A DNA stretch of 64,000 bases. Source: an uncultured Lachnospiraceae bacterium. GTDB lineage: Bacteria; Bacillota; Clostridia; Lachnospirales; Lachnospiraceae. The first letter of the stretch is position 1. Each line of letters opens with the position of its first letter. Below the pieces are notes generated by a model. It did not search any database. It was not told where the DNA came from and was given only the letters and a program-made list of their open reading frames with translations. This document shows positions 50,844-57,235 of this stretch, piece by piece. The stretch covers positions 1-64,000 of the forward strand of contig CAKRHW010000004.1 in NCBI GenBank assembly GCA_934339365.1, read 5' to 3'. The translations under genes and the position numbers were made by a program.

Positions 50844-51662
50844 ATGAAGGAAAAAGAAGAATATTTAAGTATAACAGATATGTCGAAATTACGAGGGGTA
50901 ACAACAGAAACTTTACGACATTATGATAGAATCGGCCTGTTGACACCGGATTTTGTAAATGAATATAAGGTTCGTTATTATTCTGTTTTGAAATACGAAA
51001 AACTTGGGACAATAAAAGAATTAAAGCAGCTAGGGATGAGTCTTAGTGAAATTAAAGGATATTTTGAAAATAGAAATTGTCAAAGTTCAATGGCACTGTT
51101 AGAAAAACAGAAGGAATACATTCAGAATCAAATGAAAACTTTAAAGAAGCTTCAGGAAAAAATAAATGGGAAGATTCATCTTTTGCATGCTGTTGAAAGC
51201 AATGTAAAAATAGACGAAGTATATATCAGACATTTGCCGAAAAGGTACTATATTGCATCTGAAAAAAAGGTAAGCAATGAAATCGAACTTTCGTATGAAG
51301 CAATGCGACTCGAACAGAAAATATATAAAAAAGAGGAATATGTACCAATCTATGCTACGACAAGGTATGGCGGAATATTTTCTTTGCAGGATTCGCATGA
51401 AAAATCGGTACAACTTATCATTTTTACAGAGAGTGAGAATGATATAAGTGATACAAAGGTTTTACCGGAGGGAGAATACTTATGTGTGCAGTCAAGAGGT
51501 CCCTTTTGGGAAAGAGAAAAAAGTCTCCAATTATTATATCAGAGTATTGAGGAGAATCATTACGAAATAGTAAGATCAATCGTGATAGAGAATGTGCTAA
51601 TCGATTATACGATTACGGATATGGAAGAAGAGAGACTATTTGAATATCAGATTTTGATTTAA
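50844..51662 (+). CDS. MerR family regulator with BltR/GyrI-like effector domain
   Basis: A 272-residue regulator. The N-terminal winged helix (about 7-75) has TDMSKLRGVTTETLRHYDRIGLLTPDF and YYSVLKYEKLGTIKELKQLGMSLSEIKGYF. A long dimerisation helix (about 80-125) leads to a C-terminal effector-binding domain (about 135-270), with VYIRHLPKRYYIASEKKVS, like the BmrR/BltR drug-binding type. GAAAGGAAG precedes the ATG. The next gene downstream, a ureohydrolase, has a promoter with the MerR-type 19-base spacer and an internal palindrome, so it is the most probable target. The ligand may be a cationic amine or guanidino compound (inference). Confidence 0.88.
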   Translation: MKEKEEYLSITDMSKLRGVTTETLRHYDRIGLLTPDFVNEYKVRYYSVLKYEKLGTIKELKQLGMSLSEIKGYFENRNCQSSMALLEKQKEYIQNQMKTLKKLQEKINGKIHLLHAVESNVKIDEVYIRHLPKRYYIASEKKVSNEIELSYEAMRLEQKIYKKEEYVPIYATTRYGGIFSLQDSHEKSVQLIIFTESENDISDTKVLPEGEYLCVQSRGPFWEREKSLQLLYQSIEENHYEIVRSIVIENVLIDYTITDMEEERLFEYQILI

Positions 51663-51727
51663 CGCTTCCCCTTGCGGGCATAATTTTTGCGGGTATATTA
51701 AAAAAGAGATATATGAATAATTACTAC

Positions 51728-51758
51728 TTGCGGTTTGTGTTACACAAAGCTCTATAAT
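51728..51758 (+). promoter_or_regulatory. MerR-type promoter with operator in an extended spacer
   Basis: TTGCGG (51728-51733) and TATAAT (51753-51758) are 19 bases apart instead of 17. The spacer holds a perfect palindrome, TTTGTGT (51734-51740), T, ACACAAA (51742-51748). Regulators of the MerR family act on exactly such under-twisted promoters. It serves the ureohydrolase gene at 51814. Confidence 0.75.
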
Positions 51759-51813
51759 AAAACCAGATTGATCAATCAATATGGATGTATATAGATAGAA
51801 ATGGAGTGATACG

Positions 51814-52779
51814 ATGTCAGCAAGTAAAGAAAATAAATTTGATGTAAATGTTCCTTTGCCTTTTGGAGGAATCGCAACTTTTGGTAAATATCCAAATACA
51901 AGAGAACTAGAGAATGTAGATATTGCAATTATGGGAGTTCCATATGATGCAGGAGTTACGTATCGATCAGGTGCAAAAATGGGTCCAAGGGGAATGAGAG
52001 ATGTATCTTATTCAGTAATGAACTTTAATCATAATTGGGATACGGAGGAGTTTACCCTTGATAAAGCTTGTCCTAATATCATAGATTATGGGGATGTGGG
52101 AGTTTCATATGGTTCGAATGCGACTCAGGTGATGTTTCAGGAATCTTATGAGCATGCAAAAAGAATTTTAGAATCCGGTGCTAATCTTATGACATTAGGT
52201 GGAGATCACACGATACCATATGGTATGGTAAGAGCTGCACATGAGGTATATGGAAAATTAGCGTTAGTACATTTTGATTCCCATCAGGATTGCTGGCCAA
52301 GCTATGGAAATTATAGTCATGCAAATTTTTCTTATGATTTATGGGAGGAAGGATGCATTGATGATAAGCATTCGGTTCAGGCTTATATTCGTACCGATTT
52401 TCCTATGGATTCTAATATTCCACAGCCGGAATATAATATTATTTTTGCTCCGGAAGCGTTGAAAATGGGACCGGAGGCATTAGCGAAAAAGATAAAAGAA
52501 ATTGTTGGTGATATGCCGGTATATTTAACCTTTGATATAGACAGTATTGATCCGGCATTTGCACCGGCAACCGGCACACCGGTAATTGGAGGACCAAGTT
52601 CGGGTGAGGCATGTCAGGTACTTCGCAACTTAGAAGGAATAAATGTTGTAGCAGCCGATATTGTTTGTGTAGCACCTACGATGGATTCGCCGGCACAGAT
52701 AACGAGCTTTGTTGCAGATACAGTCGTACAAAATCTACTATGTTTACTTGCAAAAGCACGACTTGCCAGAAAAAAATAA
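51814..52779 (+). CDS. Agmatinase/ureohydrolase family enzyme
   Basis: Mn-dependent hydrolase of the arginase/agmatinase superfamily, 321 residues, splitting a guanidino compound to urea and an amine. Motifs: the N-terminal GVPYDAGVTYRSGAKMGPRGMRD near 44, GGDHTIP near 129, HFDSHQDCW near 153, the following SHANFS near 169 and LTFDIDSIDPAFAPATGTP near 238. The metal ligands H, D, H and D are in place, but the second motif reads DSHQD rather than the usual DAHxD, and SHANFS replaces the HGTxF loop seen in most agmatinases. So agmatine is not certain; guanidinobutyrate, guanidine or another substrate is possible. Not part of a visible pathway operon; a MerR regulator lies just upstream. Confidence 0.87.
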   Translation: MSASKENKFDVNVPLPFGGIATFGKYPNTRELENVDIAIMGVPYDAGVTYRSGAKMGPRGMRDVSYSVMNFNHNWDTEEFTLDKACPNIIDYGDVGVSYGSNATQVMFQESYEHAKRILESGANLMTLGGDHTIPYGMVRAAHEVYGKLALVHFDSHQDCWPSYGNYSHANFSYDLWEEGCIDDKHSVQAYIRTDFPMDSNIPQPEYNIIFAPEALKMGPEALAKKIKEIVGDMPVYLTFDIDSIDPAFAPATGTPVIGGPSSGEACQVLRNLEGINVVAADIVCVAPTMDSPAQITSFVADTVVQNLLCLLAKARLARKK

Positions 52780-52799
52780 GAGATATGGATTATAAGCCA

Positions 52800-52831
52800 G
52801 AGGCGACAATACAATGAAGTATTGCCGCCTC
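52800..52831 (+). terminator. Hairpin shared by convergent genes
   Basis: GAGGCGACAATAC (52800-52812) and GTATTGCCGCCTC (52819-52831) pair with a single mismatch around AATGAA. The tail TCTTATT is T-rich only on the plus strand. It lies between the ureohydrolase and the minus-strand small gene. Confidence 0.7.
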
Positions 52832-52833
52832 TC

Positions 52834-53052
52834 TTATTGGTTCTCTTTCTTTTTGTGAATCCGGATTTCCGGAACAGCCACGCTTTCTGTAATGACATCT
52901 AAAGTATCATTAGAGGAAGAATCCGCAGCAGTAGAAGAATCGTTTTTTTGAGCTTCATCAGGATGATTGCCTGTATGAATCTCCGGAATTGCAAGATTGT
53001 CATAAGTTAAATTATAATCTTTTTTCTTTTTCTTATTTTTTCGTTGAAACAT
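52834..53052 (-). CDS. Small hydrophilic protein with duplicated PEI motif
   Basis: A 72-residue protein of unknown family. It opens with a highly basic stretch (QRKNKKKKKDYNL) and carries two related segments, NLAIPEIHT near 20 and SVAVPEIRI near 58, separated by an Asp/Ser/Asn-rich region. No signal peptide or membrane segment. GAGGTGAAAGAAA precedes the ATG on the minus strand, which supports translation. It is the gene after gltS on that strand, separated by the hairpin repeats at 53084-53327. Confidence 0.55.
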   Translation of the reverse strand: MFQRKNKKKKKDYNLTYDNLAIPEIHTGNHPDEAQKNDSSTAADSSSNDTLDVITESVAVPEIRIHKKKENQ

Positions 53053-53083
53053 TTTCTTTCACCTCAAATTAAATTTATTCACA

Positions 53084-53327
53084 GGGTCCCAAATTTATAA
53101 GCCATATTGTGCAAGCACGAATAGCTTATGAACTTGGGATCAGATTTACATAAATAAGATGCCTCCGTATTGCTACACAGCAAAGCTGTTCCCGCAATAC
53201 GGCAAATATTCGGAAACCGCAGATTTACTTCGTAAATCGCTAATTCCTCATATTTGGGCGGGTCCCAAATTTATAAGCCATATTGTGCAAGCACAAATGG
53301 CTTATAAACTTTGGACCCTGGCATCTT
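53084..53327. repeat. Composite hairpin repeat element
   Basis: Two copies of a roughly 58-base unit (53084-53140 and 53260-53318), nearly identical over their first 37 bases, each fold as a long hairpin: GGGTCC...TTATAAGCC with GGCTTATAA...GGACCC. Between them are CCGTATTGC (53165-53173) with GCAATACGG (53194-53202) around CAGC/GCTG, and GATTTAC with GTAAATC (53222-53238). AAGATGCC (53156-53163) and GGCATCTT (53320-53327) form an outer pair. There is no transposase or sensible reading frame. It looks like a mobile or multiplied intergenic repeat. Confidence 0.75.
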
Positions 53328-54513
53328 ATATAACATTAATAAAGAGTGTTATGACCAGGCTGTTGATAAAGTCGGCAAACAGGCTTCCTACAAGTGGAAT
53401 GAGCAGATAGGCTTTTACGGAAGGGGCATATTTGTCGCAGACGGCCTGCATATTTGCCATTGCGTTTGGAGTTGCTCCCATACCGAAACCGCAGGTTCCT
53501 GCAACCAGAACTGCTGCATCGTAATCCCGGCCCATAATATTGAATTCTATAAAATAAGTAAAGACGCATATGAGAACGACCTGGGCTGTCAGTAAAAGTA
53601 TGAGAGGCAGGGCAAGGGAAGACAGTTCCCAAAGCTTCAATGTAATCATAGCCATTCCTAAAAACAGGGAAAGGCAGATACCACCGAGATCATTGATTTC
53701 TCCCATGTGAATGGTGTAGGAACCACTGTATTCGGAAATATTACGAATCAATGCAGCGGCAAGCATGGCACCGATATAAATCGGAAATGTCATACCTGTT
53801 TTCGTAAGTAAAGCAGAAAAAATAGTTCCTAACCCAATTGCCAGAATTAGCTGAAATACTGCATAAGCATACATATTTGTATGACGTTCATGCTTTTTTT
53901 CGTCTTCGACTAAAAGACTGTCATCTTCCTGTACAGCGGTGGATAATAAATTTCTTTTTTCGATGAGTCTTTTTCCTAATGGTCCACCAACTAAACTTCC
54001 GAAAATTAATCCAAAAGTAGCTGCAGCGGTACAGATGGTAGTTGCTCCTTTGACATTAAAATCCTCTAAAACAGGGCCGAAGGCTCCGGCGGTTCCATGT
54101 CCACCAACCATTGGAACGGAGCCGGTACACATACCGACGAGAGGATTTAAACCGAGTACATGAGATAATCCTACTGCAACCAGATTTTGTGAGACAATTA
54201 ACGTGATAATCAGCCCGAGAAAAATAATCATAGATTTTCCACCACTTTTTAGTACCTTAAGATTGGCCTGAAAACCAACGGAGGTAAAGAAAAATACCAT
54301 GCAGACTTCGCGTAATGTATCATCAAAGGAAAATTCAGCAATTCCTGTTACGTAGCAGATACAGGTGGTGATTGCAAATAGTAAACCTCCAATTACCGGT
54401 GCAGGAATACAAAATTTTTCTAGAAAAGCAATTTTATGTTTTAAAAAGTTACCAAGCATGAGTACCAGAACAGCAACTGCTAAGGTCTGATACATGTCTA
54501 AATGAATTTTCAT
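53326..54513 (-). CDS. gltS: GltS-type sodium/glutamate symporter permease
   Basis: A 395-residue membrane transporter of the GltS (ESS) family with about ten transmembrane helices. Visible family motifs: IPAPVIGGLLFA near 38, FFFTSVGFQANL near 76, GSVPMVGGHGTAGAFGPV near 131, AAATFGLIFGSLVGGPLGKRL near 163 and GFGMGATPNAMANM near 345. GltS normally carries glutamate with Na+ and works without a binding protein. Here its start codon overlaps the stop of the preceding TAXI lipoprotein by 4 bases (ATGA), so the two are translationally coupled and probably form a binding-protein-dependent secondary transporter. Confidence 0.9.
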   Translation of the reverse strand: MKIHLDMYQTLAVAVLVLMLGNFLKHKIAFLEKFCIPAPVIGGLLFAITTCICYVTGIAEFSFDDTLREVCMVFFFTSVGFQANLKVLKSGGKSMIIFLGLIITLIVSQNLVAVGLSHVLGLNPLVGMCTGSVPMVGGHGTAGAFGPVLEDFNVKGATTICTAAATFGLIFGSLVGGPLGKRLIEKRNLLSTAVQEDDSLLVEDEKKHERHTNMYAYAVFQLILAIGLGTIFSALLTKTGMTFPIYIGAMLAAALIRNISEYSGSYTIHMGEINDLGGICLSLFLGMAMITLKLWELSSLALPLILLLTAQVVLICVFTYFIEFNIMGRDYDAAVLVAGTCGFGMGATPNAMANMQAVCDKYAPSVKAYLLIPLVGSLFADFINSLVITLFINVI

Positions 54514-55460
54514 GATACTTTAATCCCTTTCTTTTCGTAATAGTCGATGGCACCCGGATGAAATGGAATAGTAATTCCACTTGTTGCTGTTTGTTCATCG
54601 AGCTGTAAATCAACTGAGGTGCTGTATTTCAATTTTTTTGCATGTTCAAAAAGCATAGCAGTAATATGGCTGACCGTATCTTTGGATAGCTGGTCAGATG
54701 CTAAAAGAATCGATTTTACACCAATTGTCTCGATAGATTCCGTCTGTCCGGTATAAGTATTGGCAGGAATGGTATACCTGGAATAACAAGGATGTGCCGC
54801 CTGTAATTTTTTCAGACAAGTATTGCTGATGTTAAGAAAACGAATCTCACATTCTTTCGATAATTCTTCAATTACAGTTGTCTGAATTCCGGCAGTACAA
54901 AAAAGGGCATCTATTTTTCCGGAAATTAATTCTTTGGCGGCATTCGTATAATCAAGTTGAACGGTATGAACCAGCTCAGAAGTCAGGCCACTCATTTCAA
55001 GAATCTCTTTCGCATTTCGTTCTGTACCGGATTCCTTTGCACCAATACTGATTGTTTTTCCCTGTAAATCATCGAGCAACTGGATAGAAGAATCCTTTCG
55101 GACAATGATCTGGCAGGCTTCTGTATACAGACTGGCAATTGCTTTATAGCCATCGTATTTTTTTCCGTTAAAGGAATTGCTGCCCTGATAGGCATCTAGA
55201 ATTAAATCTTCCTGTGCAATACCCAATTCAATGTAATGGTTCGATAAAAGCCGGAGATTTGCTGCAGAACCGGCGGTATTTTTTACTTCAAATTTGAAAT
55301 CAGGATTTTCTTGAGATGCAAGTCCACTAAAAGTGTTTGCAAAAGAATAGTACATACCGCCAACGTCAGCTGAACCAAAGTGAATGCTCTTAGTATTGCT
55401 ACACGCTGTCAGAACAAGAAGTGACAGAGAGAGGAGAATAAAAAGTTTTTTCTTTCTCAT
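54510..55460 (-). CDS. TAXI family solute-binding lipoprotein
   Basis: A 316-residue extracytoplasmic binding protein of the TAXI (TRAP-associated) family. The N-terminus is a lipoprotein signal with LTAC (cysteine near 20). The body has the family-typical FGSADVGGMYYSFANTFSGLA near 28, TAGSAANLRLLSNHYIELGIAQEDL near 62, GKTISIGAKESGTERNAKEIL near 130 and the C-terminal FHPGAIDYYEKKGI. TAXI proteins normally serve DctM-type TRAP permeases; no TRAP permease is here, and a GltS permease directly follows with overlapping codons. The ligand may be glutamate or a dicarboxylate (inference). Confidence 0.9.
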   Translation of the reverse strand: MRKKKLFILLSLSLLVLTACSNTKSIHFGSADVGGMYYSFANTFSGLASQENPDFKFEVKNTAGSAANLRLLSNHYIELGIAQEDLILDAYQGSNSFNGKKYDGYKAIASLYTEACQIIVRKDSSIQLLDDLQGKTISIGAKESGTERNAKEILEMSGLTSELVHTVQLDYTNAAKELISGKIDALFCTAGIQTTVIEELSKECEIRFLNISNTCLKKLQAAHPCYSRYTIPANTYTGQTESIETIGVKSILLASDQLSKDTVSHITAMLFEHAKKLKYSTSVDLQLDEQTATSGITIPFHPGAIDYYEKKGIKVS

Positions 55461-55658
55461 TTTTAAGTCCTTTCTTCGTAGATAATATATTTGTTTTATG
55501 AAGTCTATTTTAACCTAACCAGAGAAAAAAGAAAATAAAAAAGGCACAAAAATATGAGAAAGTTTTCATTTATAAAACACTCATGTAGGATGAGAGTTTG
55601 TAAGAAGATTATAAATAAGAAATGCTCAGGAAACATACAATGGTAAAAAAATAAGCAT

Positions 55659-55688
55659 TAGACATGACAGGGGGAGAAGTGTTATGAT
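55659..55688 (+). promoter_or_regulatory. Promoter of the flavodoxin gene
   Basis: TAGACA (55659-55664), an 18-base spacer and TATGAT (55683-55688). The rest of the 270-base gap (55461-55730) must contain the divergent promoter of the TAXI gene, which I could not place. Confidence 0.5.
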
Positions 55689-55730
55689 ATAAAATGCAAG
55701 AAAAAGGTAGCAGAAAGCGAGGTAAATATT

Positions 55731-56183
55731 ATGGGGAAAACATTAGTCACATATTTTAGTGCAAGCGGTGTAACTGCGAAGGTAGCAAAAGCATTAGCAC
55801 AAGAGACAGATGCAGATTTATTTGAAATCAAGCCGGAAGAGGTTTATACATCAGCAGATTTGAACTGGATGGATAAGACAAGTCGAAGTTCTGTAGAGAT
55901 GAATGACAAAGCATCGCGCCCGAAGATTGCGGAGAAAGTAGAGAATATGGATGCTTATGATACTGTTTATGTAGGATTTCCAATCTGGTGGTATGTAGAA
56001 CCAAGGATTATTGACACATTTTTAGAAAGCTATGATTTTTCAGGAAAAGACATCATTCCATTTGCAACATCAGGTGGTAGTGGAATTGAAAATGTAGAAA
56101 AGAATTTGAAGAAAGAATATCCAGATCTTTCATGGAAAAAAGGAAAGCTTCTGAATGGAAGTAAAGTAGAAAAGTGGTTATAG
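55731..56183 (+). CDS. Flavodoxin-like protein
   Basis: A 150-residue flavodoxin_4-type protein. The FMN phosphate loop is YFSASGVTAKVAK near residue 8 (S-A-S-G-V-T in place of T-x-S-G-N-T), followed by LFEIKPEEVYTSADLNWMDKTSRS, YVGFPIWWYVEPRIIDTFLESYDFSGK near 82 and FATSGGSGIENVEKNLKK near 113. These proteins carry electrons or act as NADPH-linked quinone or flavin reductases; the partner is unknown. A weak GCGAGGTAAATATT precedes the ATG. A small gene follows by 27 bases. Confidence 0.88.
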   Translation: MGKTLVTYFSASGVTAKVAKALAQETDADLFEIKPEEVYTSADLNWMDKTSRSSVEMNDKASRPKIAEKVENMDAYDTVYVGFPIWWYVEPRIIDTFLESYDFSGKDIIPFATSGGSGIENVEKNLKKEYPDLSWKKGKLLNGSKVEKWL

Positions 56184-56210
56184 ACAAAAAATTAAAAAGG
56201 AAAAGCAAAG

Positions 56211-56465
56211 ATGGAGGAATTATACAGGGCAATTGAAGAAAAAATAAAAGATTCCGGATATCAGAGAGAGATTCATGGAGAAGAGGTATATCAGGATATT
56301 TGTGAACAGATTGATGATAAAGAAGAAGGACAGTATGTATTATTGTCGAAGTTTGAAGAAGATGTCACATTTATGTATCAGATTACAGTGATGGAAGATG
56401 ATTTTAACCTGGGAGTACTTACGATTCATGCTCCGGAAGGAACGTTTACAGTAGACTTTGATTAG
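56211..56465 (+). CDS. Small acidic hypothetical protein
   Basis: An 84-residue, very acidic protein with no recognisable motif, signal or membrane segment. It starts MEELYRAIEEKIKDSGY and ends in a beta-like stretch (FNLGVLTIHAPEGTFTVDFD). AAAGGAAAAGC precedes the ATG. It lies 27 bases after the flavodoxin and before a strong terminator, so it is probably cotranscribed. Confidence 0.65.
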   Translation: MEELYRAIEEKIKDSGYQREIHGEEVYQDICEQIDDKEEGQYVLLSKFEEDVTFMYQITVMEDDFNLGVLTIHAPEGTFTVDFD

Positions 56466-56469
56466 CACG

Positions 56470-56519
56470 AAAAAGGCTGTGAAGAAATGAGAAAAATCTT
56501 ATTTCTTTACAGCCTTTTG
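56470..56519 (+). terminator. Bidirectional terminator after the flavodoxin pair
   Basis: AAAAAGGCTGTGAAGAAAT pairs with ATTTCTTTACAGCCTTTT. The T run follows on the plus strand and an equivalent T run is present on the minus strand, serving mscL. Confidence 0.88.
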
Positions 56520-56534
56520 TTGTGTGTCTGGTAA

Positions 56535-56942
56535 TTATTTTTCTTCTGTAATTAATTCTGAAGTACAGTGTGGGCAACGGGTTGCCTTAATATCGATTTC
56601 AGACATACAGAATGGGCAGATCTTTGTGGTAGGTGCTGCAGGTTCTTCCTTTCTGTGTCCGAGCGAGGTCAGTTTATTAATAGCCTTTAACAGACAGAAT
56701 AAAATAAACGCCATAATCAGGAAGTTTACTACAGATGAAAGGAAGGAAGATGCAAAACCGGAGATATCCTGAAGGGAATATCTTGCACCACCTGTCACAA
56801 AATTCAAAATTGGTTTGATGAAGTTGTCAGTCAGGGATGTTACAATGGAAGAAAAAGCACCTCCGATGATAACACCGACTGCCATGTCCATTACATTGCC
56901 ACGAAGTGCAAATGCCTTGAATTCTTCAATGAATTTTTTCAT
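56535..56942 (-). CDS. mscL: Large-conductance mechanosensitive channel with C-terminal zinc ribbon
   Basis: Opens at high membrane tension to release solutes on osmotic downshock. The 135-residue protein has the MscL start FIEEFKAFALRGNVMDMAVGVIIGGAFSSIV, the periplasmic loop and the second helix SSVVNFLIMAFILFCLLKAINKL. After about residue 108 it carries a zinc-ribbon-like tail, CPFCMSEIDIKATRCPHC, not found in E. coli MscL but common in Clostridia. GAGGATAAACAA precedes the ATG on the minus strand. Confidence 0.95.
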   Translation of the reverse strand: MKKFIEEFKAFALRGNVMDMAVGVIIGGAFSSIVTSLTDNFIKPILNFVTGGARYSLQDISGFASSFLSSVVNFLIMAFILFCLLKAINKLTSLGHRKEEPAAPTTKICPFCMSEIDIKATRCPHCTSELITEEK

Positions 56943-57101
56943 TTGTTTATCCTCCTATGTGAATAAATTTTCTATAAATCTATTATAGCAAGTATTCGAC
57001 AAAAAACAAATCTTTTTTGTCGATATCCTAGATACAACAGAAATAAATTTAAAAGCAGACAATACAATGGATACAAGTTTTTGCTAATAATTCTGGCTTA
57101 G

Positions 57102-57142
57102 CAGCATATGGAAATTTTTCCATATGCTGTCGTGTTTTTTTT
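57102..57142 (+). terminator. Strong terminator upstream of the cellulase promoter
   Basis: CAGCATATGGAAA (57102-57114) and TTTCCATATGCTG (57117-57129) form a perfect 13-bp inverted repeat, followed by GTCGTG and eight T. No gene lies just upstream on this strand (mscL is divergent), so what it ends is unclear. Confidence 0.7.
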
Positions 57143-57151
57143 CGGGAACAG

Positions 57152-57180
57152 TTGCGTTTTTCAGGTGGATTTGTTAACAT
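57152..57180 (+). promoter_or_regulatory. Promoter of the dual-GH5 gene
   Basis: TTGCGT (57152-57157), a 17-base spacer and TAACAT (57175-57180), 56 bases before ATG 57236. Confidence 0.5.
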
Positions 57181-57235
57181 AAGAAGAGAGTAGGGCTTGT
57201 CGCTTTTTCTTAAAAAAATGAAGGAGGTTTTGCAA

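Noticed and set aside
53084..53327. CRISPR array
   Set aside because: Only two copies of the long unit, no regular spacers and no cas genes nearby; the units are palindromic hairpins.
53159..53595. Plus-strand frames of 83 and 94 residues in the repeat region
   Set aside because: They translate the palindromic repeat and the antisense of gltS; no coding signal.
57102..57142. Riboswitch for the cellulase gene
   Set aside because: It is a simple perfect hairpin upstream of the likely promoter, without any aptamer-like sequence around it.
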